The notes beneath the pieces were generated by a model, which searched no databases, was not told the DNA's origin, and saw only the letters and a program-made list of their open reading frames with translations. A DNA stretch of 64,000 nt from Siphonodentalium dalli (Eukaryota; Mollusca; Scaphopoda; Gadilida; Siphonodentaliidae), in NCBI GenBank assembly GCA_032622095.1, contig CP136066.1, positions 42,173,835 to 42,237,834 on the forward strand. Direction: 5' to 3'. Within the stretch, counting starts at the first letter, position 1. Each line of letters begins with the position of its first letter. The translations under genes and the position numbers were made by a program. This document shows, one piece after another, positions 21,661-31,728 of this stretch.

Positions 21661-21990
21661 TTTTTTTTTTTTTTTGTACTTTAAACATATTTTATTCGTA
21701 TATAAATATACAAAAGGGATCGGGGCACAAGTTATTTCAACTTAGGTAGTCCCTCTCCCGTACAAAATTGACAATACATTGTTATAAGATGACAGAAAGG
21801 CGATAACAGAAACGTTTGTACGTGGTGCATTGTACATTTCTGCCAGTCGATACTCAAGTAAATAGACATACTGACCAGCAGCCCCAAAATGGCTATGTAT
21901 GCATTACACACAAATCCATTTAAACGACATTTTGAACGACAAAATGTGACATCGGCATGTCAAAAAAATAAAGTTATAACAAAATTATTT
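21661..21990 (-). mobile_element. 3' end of a polyadenylated retroelement, minus strand
   Basis: A run of 15 T at 21661-21675 reads as an A tail on the minus strand. An AATAAA signal sits about 16 nt upstream of it (plus 21691-21696), and the preceding text (GTACGGGAGAGGGACTACC, TTGAAATAACTTGTGCCCC) resembles LINE 3' untranslated regions that I recall from marine invertebrates. No reverse transcriptase is visible upstream, so it is a short 5'-truncated copy. Its 5' limit is a guess. Confidence 0.55.
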
Positions 21991-22445
21991 GCAAATATTA
22001 CCTGCCTTCTGAGCATTTTACACCAGTCAGAGGTTATAGAAACCAATTTATTTTAATTAGGATGGTCACCCATGCCTAAATAAGCTACAACTGAAGCACT
22101 GTCCATAGCCTATTGAGTTCCACCTGGATTCTATTGACCAGCAAACTTGCACGATGTGTGGAAATGATCATATTCGTGTGATAACCATAACTATGTCTGC
22201 AAATTGTTTCACACCCCCCAACCGCGGAATAGCTCTGCGTTTGTTTGTTTTTTTTCTTCTAGAAAGGGGCATATGTAGAGGGTGTCACTCCTACCCCCAT
22301 AAATCCAGAGTACCAGTTATCAGTGAGGGGTGAATCCTGCGTACCGGGTAGGAAAGTATTGAATACAAGTCATGGTTATTGGTTATCTCACACTAATATG
22401 ATAATTTTAACACATTTGCTGCAGTAATGTCCATAACTTCAATTC
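21991..22445. other. No gene recognised
   Basis: Unremarkable sequence before the 22-bp minisatellite. Confidence 0.4.
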
Positions 22446-22815
22446 ATCAAGATGTATGAGACCTAAACTCAAGGTGTATGAGACCTAAACTCAAGGTGTA
22501 TGAGACCTAAACTCAAGGTGTATGAGACCTAAACTCAAGGTGTATGAGACATAAACTCAAGGTGTATGAGACCTAAACTCAAGGTGTATGAGACCTAAAC
22601 TCAAGGTGTATGAGACCTAACTCAAGGTGTATGAGACCTAAACTCAAGGTGTATGAGACCTAAACTCAAGGTGTATGAGACCTAAACTCAAGGTGTATGA
22701 GACCTAAACTCAAGATGTATGAGACCTAAACTCGTCAAAATATATCAAGGTGTATGAGACCTAAACTCGTCAAAATATATCAAGATGTATGAAACCTAAA
22801 CTCGTCAAAATATAT
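22446..22815 (+). repeat. 22-bp minisatellite grading into 35-bp units
   Basis: The unit GTATGAGACCTAAACTCAAG (20 of its 22 bp) is repeated about 13 times and is nearly identical throughout. The last three units are lengthened by GTCAAAATATATCA. The homogeneity suggests recent expansion. Confidence 0.9.
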
Positions 22816-22894
22816 CAATTTGGCTGAGAAATAATAAATATTTAACAAGGTGGTGCCATAAAGGCTGCGTACCAGGCTGGTTGTTGAATCCTGA

Positions 22895-23461
22895 ATACAG
22901 GTTAATTGGGCATATGAATCCGGAGCATGAATCCTGAATACAGGTTAATTGGACATATGAATCCCGAGTACCAGATATGAATCCTGAATACAGGTTAATT
23001 GGGCATATAAATTCCGAGTATGAATCCTGAATACAGGTTAATTGGGCATATGAATCCCTAGTATGAATCCTGAATACAGGTTAATTGGGCATATGAATCC
23101 CGAGTATGAATCCTGAATACAGATTGATTGGGCATATGAATCCCGAGTATGAACCCTGAATACAGGTTAATTGGGCATATGAATCCCGAGTATGAACCCT
23201 GAATACATGTTAATTGGGCATATGAATCCCGAGTATGAACCCTGAATACATGTTAATTGGGCATATGAATCCCGAGTATGAATCCTGAATACAGGTTAAT
23301 TGGGCATATGAATCCCGAGTATGAATCCTGAATACAGGTTAATTGGGCATATGAATCCCGAATACCATAGTATGAATCCTGAATACAGGTTAATTGGGCA
23401 TATGAATCCCGAGTATGAATCCTGAATACAGGTTAATTGGACATATGAATCCCGAATACCA
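22895..23461 (+). repeat. 43-bp minisatellite, first block
   Basis: The unit pairs two half-repeats, ATGAATCCTGAATACAGG and ATGAATCCCGAGT, joined by TTAATTGGGCAT. About 13 units are present, some lengthened by ACCATAGT. The block ends at the hairpin module that begins near 23462. Confidence 0.88.
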
Positions 23462-23660
23462 TAGTATATTTACATACACCTGATATCTCTTCCGATTTCC
23501 CCATAGCGTTACGATAGACACGCCCCCTTATTCAATGCGTTCATAAACCTATGAACGTAACGTGACGTCACTTTCAATGTCGTTCATAGGTTTATGAACA
23601 CATTGGTCCCGGAAATCACCGGGGATTGTCGGACATTACCGACAGCTTGAGTATCTAGTC
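23462..23660. repeat. Hairpin module H2, copy 1
   Basis: Arms at 23533-23556 and 23582-23605 (GTTCATAAACCTATGAAC, itself a palindrome) flank CGTGACGTCA. The module TTTACATACACCTGATAT ... GTCGGACATTACCGAC recurs at 24887-25078 with few differences. Confidence 0.85.
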
Positions 23661-24062
23661 AGCCAATACGCCAAGGATTTGATAGCAAACAATGTGTAAT
23701 CGGGGTTCACGATTGGATGGCTAGTGGCATCTAATCGCGAGCACGGGTGGCACGATATGTTCGATTGACTATCAGAATGTTGTTATCATATAATCCCATA
23801 TCCCATAATATGTCAAATATAGCGAATTATCGAAATATGAAATACAACGAAAAAGCGATATATGAAAATACAGCGAAATAGCACGAAAAATCGAAATAGG
23901 AAAATACAGCGAAATAGGGCGAAATATAGAGCGAAATATAGAAATAGGAAATTATTTTTATAAACGAAATAACGGAGATATTTGAAAAAGTGTTTTTGAC
24001 GAAATAACGGACATATTTGGAGAAGTGTTTTAAAGAGCGTAAGTATATAAATATAAATAATA
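23661..24062. repeat. Linker with GAAATA-rich degenerate repeats
   Basis: The stretch 23815-24035 is made of CGAAATA, GCGAAATAG and CGAAATATAGA words. It differs from the corresponding linker at 25079-25558, so only the hairpins and minisatellite are shared between modules. Confidence 0.6.
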
Positions 24063-24200
24063 AACGGCGGATTCAACGTGGTCATGGGTTTTGACCGCGA
24101 TAAAAAATCAGCAAACTCCGCATGAACCCCTTCGGGGTTCATGCAGTTTGCTGAATTTTTCTCGCGGTCAAAATCCCATGACCACATTGAAACCGCCGTT
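24063..24200. repeat. Hairpin module H1, copy 1
   Basis: A 138-bp near-perfect palindrome has AACGGCGG ... CCGCCGTT ends, TTTTGACCGCG/CGCGGTCAAAA stems and a GAACCCCTTCGGGGTTC apex. It is immediately followed by the minisatellite. Frames reading through it are palindrome artefacts. Confidence 0.9.
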
Positions 24201-24207
24201 CATTTCT

Positions 24208-24886
24208 TATATGAATCCTGAATACAGATTGATTGGGCATATGAATCCCGAGTATGAATCCTGAATACAGGTTAATTGGACATATGAATCCAGAGTATGA
24301 ATCCTGAATACAGGTTAATTGGGCATATGAATCCCTAATACCATAGTATGAATCCTGAATACAGATTGATTGGGCATATGAATCCCGAGTATGAACCCTG
24401 AATACATGTTAATTGGGCATATGAATCCCGAGTATGAATCCTGAATACAGGTTAATTGGGAATATGAATCCCGAGCATGAATCCTGAATACAGGTTAATT
24501 GGGCATATGAATCCCGAGTACCATAGTATGAATCCTGAATACAGGTTAAATGGGCATATGAATCCTGAGTACCAGAGTATGAATCCTGTATACAGGTTAA
24601 TTTGGCATATGAATCCCGAGTACCAGGGTATGAATCCTGAATACAGGTTAAATGGGCATATGAATCCCGATTACCAGAGCATGGATCCTGAATACAGGTT
24701 AAATGGGCATATGAATCCAGAGTACCAGGGTATGAATCCTGAATACAGGTCAATTAGGCATATGAATCCAGAGTACCAGGGTATGAATCCTGAATACAGG
24801 TCAATTAGGCATATGAATCCCGGGTACCAGGGTATGAATCCTGAATACAGGTTAAATTGGCATATGAATCCCGAGTACCAGGGTAT
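24208..24886 (+). repeat. 43/51-bp minisatellite, second block
   Basis: It starts with 43-bp units and shifts from about 24480 to 51-bp units that add ACCAGGGT. Because 51 is a multiple of three, the later units keep one frame open (about 140 codons, repeating MNPEYRLNGHMNPEYQG). There is no gene context and the frame is stopped at once outside the array. Confidence 0.88.
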
Positions 24887-25078
24887 ATTTACATACACCT
24901 AATATCTCCTCCGATTTCCCCATTGCGTTACGGTAGACACGCCCCCGTATTCAATGCGTTCATAAACCTATGAACGCAACGTGACGTCACTTCCAATGTC
25001 GTTCATAGGTTTATGAACACATTGGTCCCGGAAATGACCGGGGATTGTCGGACATTGCCGACTGCTTGAGTATCTATA
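24887..25078. repeat. Hairpin module H2, copy 2
   Basis: Arms lie at 24952-24975 and 25001-25024. The whole module is close to the copy at 23462-23660, including the CGTGACGTCACTT centre and GGGGATTGTCGGACATT. Confidence 0.85.
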
Positions 25079-25559
25079 TACTACGTCGGGATTTGGCAAG
25101 AATTTTTTTTTGGTCTATAATCATTGTTGTTGCCCGGTGTTACTGAACGTTGATGTTCAAAAATCCCGCTACTTAATAACGTTTTATCATATTCCTTACC
25201 GCTACAAATATCCCCCGAACCTCACAAATATATCATTATGGTAGAACGGCGTGTTGTCGATTTCTTATCCACAGCCGAAACTTAATTGTTAGTTTCAGTT
25301 ATCATTCTTGAAATCAACACGTCTACATTAGTTATTAGCTAAACAAGACAGTTTGTCATATGAGTATACTGAACTGTGAAATTGCGTTTTTTTTTCCGTT
25401 CTTCAAGAACGGATTCTCAAAATGTTTGGTTTTCCAAAAAACGAGGATTCGCACTTTCTGAACTGAACTCCGTGCGTTCATTTAAATAGATGAATAAATA
25501 GTGGGAAAGACAGACAATCCTAGTTCATAGTGAATTTAAGTATATAAATATAAATAATA
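25079..25559. other. Linker without recognised gene
   Basis: Contains a 17-bp palindrome CCGTTCTTCAAGAACGG at 25396-25412. No coding seen. Confidence 0.45.
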
Positions 25560-25698
25560 AACGGCGGATTCAACGTGGTCATGGGTTTTGACCGCGATAA
25601 AAAAATCAGCAAACTCCGCATGAACCCCTTCGGGGTTCATGCAGTTTGCTGATTTTTTCTCGCGGTCAAAATCCCATGACCACATTGAAACCGCCGTT
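25560..25698. repeat. Hairpin module H1, copy 2
   Basis: Nearly identical to 24063-24200 and likewise followed directly by the minisatellite. The preceding AAGTATATAAATATAAATAA is also shared. Confidence 0.9.
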
Positions 25699-25707
25699 TA
25701 TTTCTTA

Positions 25708-25870
25708 TATGAATCCTGAATACAGGTTAAATGGGCATATGAATCCCGAGTACCAGGGTATGAATCCTGAATACAGGTTAAATGGGCATATGAATCCCGA
25801 TTACCAGAGCATGGATCCTGAATACAGGTTAAATGGGCATATGCATCCCGAGTACCAGAGTATGAATCCT
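25708..25870 (+). repeat. 51-bp minisatellite, third block
   Basis: Three 51-bp units (MNPEYRLNGHMNPEYQG in one frame), then a degenerate half unit. Unit variants such as ATTACCAGAGCATGGATCC are shared in the same order with 24655-24700, which points to block duplication rather than independent growth. Confidence 0.85.
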
Positions 25871-26123
25871 GCGTACCCGTCTTCAAAATCACCCGAATCC
25901 CACGTACCAACAGGTGAGGGGGTGACACTTCATAATTGGGGACGCTCTTTATTATTTACTGAATTTGGGTAAACGCTCTTTGTTATAGAGACGATAATCG
26001 ACGATCGTTCATTGTTGGTCCATTCTATTCTTGATATGGTTTGAACAAAGAGAATTTGTCTCACTTCTGGGCGAAAATTGAAAATAATTGAAAATTACTA
26101 TGGTGTCAGGTGTCCTGTCCCAT

Positions 26124-26385
26124 TTAACCCTTTCAAAAATTAAATGAATTCTCCCATTCAGTTTATAAGAGAATACATGGGAATGGTCTATTATTCATTT
26201 GAAGGGGTGTTCAGTGTAAATTAGCTGACGGCATCCCAACGAAAAAATATTTCAAGTGCTGAATCATTCATATTCATTGGTGGGAAATGTTTAGATAATA
26301 AGTTCATCTTTGTTGAACTTATTATCTGAACATTTCCTATGGAACTACTCGACAATGAGTAATTAGTAATATTTATTCGGCTTCT
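26124..26385 (-). mobile_element. TTAA-ended MITE, single unit, with intact hairpin
   Basis: It begins TTAACCCTTTC at 26124, then GAATTCTCCCATTCAG, GGAATGGTCTATTATTC, and the hairpin at 26293-26337 (AGATAATAAGTTCA/TGAACTTATTATCT). One reversed terminal unit ends near GAGTAATTAGTA. The outer TTAA on the right is lost. Confidence 0.75.
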
Positions 26386-26459
26386 GTGCTGAACAATAGT
26401 TGATTTATGTCGAGGAACCCATCCTTCAGCTATTACATTTCGTTTTTTTAAATATGTTA

Positions 26460-26615
26460 ATGTTATCCACCTCGAATTGTTGGGAAATAAATCAAACTAC
26501 CATAACAATTTATATTTTGGTGTGATATTTGCAACTAATTTTGTGTCAGACATGATATAATATTTGCAACTTTTGAAAATGTCCCATGTTTGGGATGAGA
26601 CACCCTCCAAACGCC
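26460..26615. repeat. Dispersed repeat (GTGTCAGACATG type)
   Basis: ATTTGCAACTAATTTTGTGTC, AGACATGATATAATATTTGC and GAAAATGT resemble 7030-7140 and 51600-51710. A mariner-type palindrome lies just downstream. Confidence 0.5.
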
Positions 26616-26628
26616 ATGTAGCTATATA

Positions 26629-26841
26629 CAGTAATGCCCAAAGTAATTGACCACTTAACCACAGCAGAATTATGGGTAATTTTTCAGGATTTAGTCGGAA
26701 ATATGGCTTGTTGCCATTCATCGGAAAGCTCTCGATGAGAGCTTTCCGATGAATGGCAACAAGCCATATTTCCGACTAAATCCTGAAAAATTACCCATAA
26801 TTCTGCTGTGGTTAAGTGGTCAATTACTTTGGGCATTACTG
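26629..26841. mobile_element. Mariner-type palindromic MITE, TA target
   Basis: It starts CAGTAATGCCCAAAGTAATT and ends with the exact mirror GGGCATTACTG, flanked by TA at 26627-26628 and 26842-26843. The 213-bp element is essentially a perfect inverted repeat around a few bases near 26736. TA duplication plus CAGT ends is the Tc1/mariner signature. The perfect arms imply a recent insertion or recent origin. Confidence 0.9.
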
Positions 26842-27277
26842 TACGTCCCTGTATTTTAAGGGGTTAATATAGTCTAGTCTTACAATTATGTGTTAATTTG
26901 TAGATCATATATGATAACAAGGATACAATGTGGTAATTCAATCTTTATTTGCAAAACCTGTATTGGACAACCCATTATTTGACCGGCGTTATTACCATGA
27001 GCATGTTAAGTCAATGAGAAATATTGCTGTGCGTGTCTGGAATATCCATCTAGAATCGGCGGGTCTCAACACAGGCAGCTCCAGACTGCGATCGCATAGA
27101 AGGAGGACAAAAGATTGTCTGGGTCTTTTAGATTTTAACATTGTCATCTATATCAGATGAGACATAGAAAGTCGACATTAAATCAATGTTCATAGTGAAA
27201 GAGAACGATGGAAACTTTCTGCGCGTAAAGAAAGTTCTTTTTTATATACTTTAGGGCGTGTATTGATCTTGCTAGGT
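26842..27277. other. No gene recognised
   Basis: A 76-codon frame at 26930-27160 has no recognisable family. Nothing else is seen. Confidence 0.4.
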
Positions 27278-28582
27278 TTAACTCTTTCTATACTAAAGCA
27301 TCGTTGCTGAGTAGTTATCCCATAGGAAATGTTCAGATAATAAGTTAACTCCTTTTTATACTAAAGCATCATTGCTGAGTAGTTATCCCATAGGAAATGT
27401 TCAGATAATAAGTTAACCCCGTTATATACTAAAGCATCATTGGTGAGTAGTTATCCCATAGGAAATGTTCAGATAATAAGTTAACCCCTTTTTATACTAA
27501 AGCCTCATTGCTGAGTAGTTATCACATAGGAAATGTTCAGATAATAAGTTTAACCCTTTTAATACGGGAACATCATTGACGAGTAGTTATCCGATAGGAA
27601 ATATTCAGATAATAAGTTTAACCCTTTTTATACTAAAACATCATTGATGAGTAGTTATCACATATGACATGTTCAGATAATAAGTTTAACCCTTTTTATA
27701 CTAAAGCATAATTGCTGAGTATAGTTATCCCAAAGGAAATGTTCAGATAATAAGTTTAACCCTTGTTTATACTGAAGCATTATTGATGAGTAGTTATCAC
27801 TTAGAAAATGTTCAGATAATAAGTTTAACCATTTTTATACTAAAGCATAATTGCTGAGTATAGTTATCCGAAAGGAAATGTTCAGATAATAAGTTTAACC
27901 CTTGTTTATACTAAAGCATCATTGATGAGTAGTTATCACATAGGAAATATTCAGATAATTAGTTTAACCATTTTTATACTGAAACATCATTGACGAGTAG
28001 TTATCCGATAGGAAATGTTCAGATAATAACCCTTTCTGTACTAAAGCATCATTGATGAGTAGTTATCCCATAGGAAATGTTCAGATTATAAGTTTAACCC
28101 TTGTTTATACTAAAGCATTATTGATGAGTAGTTATCACTTAGAAAATGTTCAGATAATAAGTTTAACCATTTTTATACTAAAGCATCATTGATGAGTAGT
28201 TATCCCACATAGGAAATGTTCAGATAATAAGTTTAACCCTTTTTATACTAAAACACCATTGATGAGTAGTTATCACATAGACATGTTCAGATAATAAGTT
28301 TAACCCTTTCTATACTAAAGCATCATTGATGAGTAGTTATCACAAAGGAAATTTTCAGATAATAAGTTTAACCCTTTCTATACTAGAGCATCATTGATGA
28401 GTAGTTATCACAAAGGAAATGTTCAGATAATAAGTTTAACCCTCTCTTTACTAAAGCATCATTGATGAGTAGTTATCACAAAGGAAATGTTCAGATAATA
28501 AGTTTAACCCTTTCTATACTAAAGCATCATTGATGAGTAGTTATCACATGGGAAATGTTCAGATAATAAGTTCAACAAACAA
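27278..28582 (+). mobile_element. TTAA-ended terminal-unit array (array D), truncated
   Basis: About 19 units of about 67 bp begin at TTAACTCTTTCTATA. The last unit runs into AATAAGTTCAACAAAC, the left arm of the family hairpin, and stops there: the right arm and the unique body are missing. Early units show GTTAACCCC junctions and late units CACAAAGGAAAT variants, so subfamilies are spread along the array. Confidence 0.8.
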
Positions 28583-28625
28583 CCAGGAAAATTACTATGC
28601 TCGCATTAAAGATTTCCTGCCCAAA

Positions 28626-29147
28626 TTAACCCTTTGGTGACGTTCATAACGGGAGCTGCGCTGGTGCAGCATTAAAGACCATGTGCCAGTGCATTATCTT
28701 GTATATGCGTCATTATATGTCAGTCTCTCAAAGAGAGTGTCGCATATATAAGAGAATGCACTGAATTTCTCAGAAAGTTGAAACTCGAATGCCCAATCAT
28801 GTTAAATTGGCTGATGATACACATCACAGAATATTGAGACCAAGCAAAAAGTATCTGAATTGGCATTGGAAGATGAAGAGGGTTCTCATGAACAAAAAAA
28901 AAATGATATTAAGTAAATAAAGTTATATATATACATTTTGTATTGTATTGTTTTTTGTATTCATGTTAAAAAATATGTAATACTATGAATATACTGTAAC
29001 CAAAAATATGAATAAATTATAATAAAAAAACCCTGAAAAAGAAGAAAAAAAGAAGAAAAAAAAGATAATGCACTGGCTTACCCGGTCAATGTAAATATTG
29101 TTAGGCCAATGTATTCCCTTGTATATACGTGGGGCTCCCTATGTGAG
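28626..29147. mobile_element. TTAA-CCCTTT hairpin-core MITE, diverged
   Basis: TTAACCCTTTGGTGACG starts at 28626, then AACGGGAGCTGCGCTGG. The first hairpin (GTGCCAGTGCATTATCTTG ... ATAAGAGAATGCACTG) has drifted. A long A-rich middle precedes GGCCAATGTATTCCCTTG and GGGGCTCCCTATGTG, after which the copy is lost. AACGGGAGCTGCGCTGG recurs at 30675. Confidence 0.65.
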
Positions 29148-29327
29148 ACTTCTGCCATTTTATTGGAACATAACAATGCACTTCCTCCTTGGGTCGGTGG
29201 TTTCTATCGGCAGTGGTGGGGATTTACTGGTGAGATAACTATGCATGCATGCACATTTAAACTGCATGACGTCGTAACAAACGATAAACGACAATAAACC
29301 AAATATAACGGACCAGGAAACACATAT

Positions 29328-29476
29328 ATAATACACCTATTGTAGCCGAGAATACTAAATTTTCACCACGAGTGGAATTGTGGTTTTAACCACGAGCCTT
29401 TTGGCGAGTGGTTAAAACCACAATACCACGAGTGGTGAAAATGTTGTACTCTTGGCTACCATGCATGGGTGTATTT
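29328..29476. mobile_element. Foldback MITE with GTAGCC inner ends
   Basis: Inner arms 29359-29390 and 29405-29440 (TTTTCACCACGAGTGG, TGTGGTTTTAACCAC) pair around GAGCCTTTTGGCGA. Outer pairing continues through GTAGCCGAGAATAC / GTACTCTTGGCTAC to AATACACC / GGTGTATT. Total about 149 bp. Confidence 0.75.
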
Positions 29477-29589
29477 TATTTATGCCATAATTATCATTTT
29501 GTTATTTGTTCCGCGAATTCAACCACTCCGTTGTTTACTTTTAATGTATATATCCGAGCGACACAAACACAACACTGTGTTAAGGAATG

Positions 29590-29697
29590 TGCGTCACGCG
29601 TAGTGATGCAAACATTTACGTCATGATGCGTAGTGGTGCAAACAGTTACGGCATGACGTCATGACGCGTAGTGATGCAAACATTTACGTTATGACGT
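29590..29697 (+). repeat. Short tandem repeat, three units
   Basis: CGTAGTGATGCAAACATTTACG is repeated with variants, spaced by CATGATG or CATGACGTCATGA. Confidence 0.7.
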
Positions 29698-29879
29698 CAG
29701 TATGTTTCTGAGCCACCAGTAACTTGATGCAACAACTCACATGTTTCCTAGTTCATATAACACTAGCAAGGGTAAGCAAGCTACATTTGATTGAAATGCA
29801 GCAATGTTCCTCATATCTAATTGAAATTATGACAACTTACAATTTTAAATCAATGTAACATAAGAACTATTTTCCCAAC

Positions 29880-30065
29880 TACGATGTAATTTCCACTGTG
29901 GGTATAAACGTTTAACACATGCATGAAATTACGTTTGAACATTTACACCCACAGTGGAAATTTACATCCACAATAGGAAGCTGTATACAACAGTACGGTG
30001 TAAATTTACGCCATCAATAGGAAGCTATATACAACAGTACGGTGTAAAGTACAAGCAATTATGGT
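29880..30065. repeat. Inverted repeat plus a tandem pair
   Basis: ATTTCCACTGTGGGTATAAA at 29891 pairs with TTTACACCCACAGTGGAAAT near 29943-29963. This is followed by two copies of ATAGGAAGCT.TATACAACAGTACGGTGTAAA. Confidence 0.65.
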
Positions 30066-30621
30066 ATAAATAGTTATTACACATGAATTGGGGGGTAGTT
30101 GGTGAGAAGATATCATCGATTTCTGTCTGTAAACACCTTAATCATTATATATTAGAAGACGGATGGAATTGTTCTGGATTACACTTCGTCTACACTCATT
30201 AATTTGAAAAAAGCAGACGTTTTATGCGGATTGCGAGATATGATATTAATCGGAAATCATAAACCTTCAATATCTCAGCGTTCATAGTCGTAATGTGCCG
30301 ATGAATATATTGGAATATATTGAAACATATTGAGTTATATACGCCGCAGAAGGCAAGGTCTGTGGAATATGCATCAAAAGACGGCTTAATTTGCATTCCT
30401 CAAGATGAAATCTATACAAATTTATTGCTTTTGTGACACTCCGGTCATATATTGGTTGACAAAATACTTGATAAACTGAGACACGGATTTTGTGTATCGT
30501 GCGATGAACAGACGTTTTCAATATTGGGCGAAATTGTGGACCAAAATGTTTTGATTCTATACAGTAAATGACGCGAAATTTTCTCTTTATAAGCTATATA
30601 CCTCTCGATTCTTATTCAAAA
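30066..30621. other. No gene recognised
   Basis: Two overlapping minus-strand frames (30199-30521) with no family resemblance. Confidence 0.4.
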
Positions 30622-31118
30622 TTAACCCTGATAATTGAAGAATGGACACATTTTATTGGGGTACATTAGCTCATGACGGGAGCTGCGCTGGCGCGTCATT
30701 AAAGACCCTTTGCCAATGCATTGTCTTATATGTGCGCGGCACAGTGCGCCTCGACCATACGTCACCTCGCATATATAAGATATATAACAATTTTTTAATT
30801 TTTCTTACATTCTTTAACAATTTTTATCATTTTATATTACATTCTTCAACAATTTTACCATTCATTTTTTTTTAATTCTTATATTCTTTATCATTATTTC
30901 TTACATTCTTTAACAATTTTTATCTAATTTTATCATTATTTTTAAAATTATTTAACAATTTTTTATCATTTTTTCTTACATTTTTTAACTATTATAAAAA
31001 ATAACATAAAATTTGTTAGGCCAATGCATTGACTTATATATGCGAGGTGACCTATGGTCGACTCGCATATAGAAGAAAAATGCATTGGCACAGGAAGCTC
31101 CCGCCATGAAAGGGTTAA
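30622..31118. mobile_element. TTAA-CCCTTT hairpin-core MITE
   Basis: The right end is complete: GAAGCTCCCGCCATGAAAGGG then TTAA at 31115-31118. The left end keeps TTAACCCT at 30622, then CATGACGGGAGCTGCGCTGG. The left hairpin (30712-30780) is decayed and the right hairpin (31018-31090) is good. Between them is a T-rich degenerate repeat (ACATTCTTTAACAATTTTTA). GAGCTGCGCTGG links it to the element at 28626. Confidence 0.75.
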
Positions 31119-31634
31119 ATGTATCTATCCGTGATAGACTGTAGCAATGGGTTGCACTCATAACTAACATATGTGTAGTCCATGCGTGTGGTCTGATGCA
31201 TGTGGCTGGAAGGTTTATAGTGACCACCACATGTGGGATTCTATAACAGATGTGGAGGACTGATTCCATTTTAATGACTTTTCATTGCGCCCCATCAAAT
31301 ATTATGTGTTCCATATGCAACGACGTGTGCCGTTATCGTATCAGAGCGATTGGTCATTTTGAATTTACTTACACGTAAGTTGAAATGAGGTTACTACCTA
31401 TACGTTATATACCGCGGAAGAAGAACCACCACATAAAGGCGGTATCATGCATCATCCAAAAAGGTGTTACCGACAGCGGAGCAATGGTTAAAAAATCAAC
31501 ATATCTTCACTCAGATGAATGTATAATATTATTTTTACATGTATCGCCTTGTTGAACCATGGTGTGCACTGTTTCAATGATATTTTCGTGATGCGGAATG
31601 ATCACTCAATGGGACATATATCACCCTGGCATAT
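31119..31634. other. No gene recognised
   Basis: No repeats or coding features identified. Confidence 0.4.
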
Positions 31635-31728
31635 TTAACCCTTTTTGTATGGTCGTTTGTTGAACTAATTATTTGAACATTTCTTCAGGGAAATGATCAT
31701 CAATGAGTATTTAGTATAGAAAGGTTAA
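31635..31728 (-). mobile_element. Minimal 94-bp TTAA-ended copy
   Basis: TTAACCCTTTTTGTATGG, then GTCGTTTGTTGAAC (right hairpin arm), one reversed terminal unit, and AGTATAGAAAGGTTAA. Both TTAA ends are present. It is essentially the hairpin arm plus one terminal unit. Confidence 0.75.

Noticed and set aside
23813-24187. 124-codon minus frame
   Set aside because: It runs through the H1 palindrome and GAAATA-rich repeats.
24477-24902. 141-codon frame MNPEYRLNGH...
   Set aside because: It consists wholly of 51-bp units and ends just outside the array.
25396-25412. Regulatory site (CCGTTCTTCAAGAACGG palindrome)
   Set aside because: The spacing does not fit a heat-shock element, and no gene lies near.
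26497-26721. 74-codon minus frame
   Set aside because: It reads from the dispersed repeat into the mariner-type palindrome.
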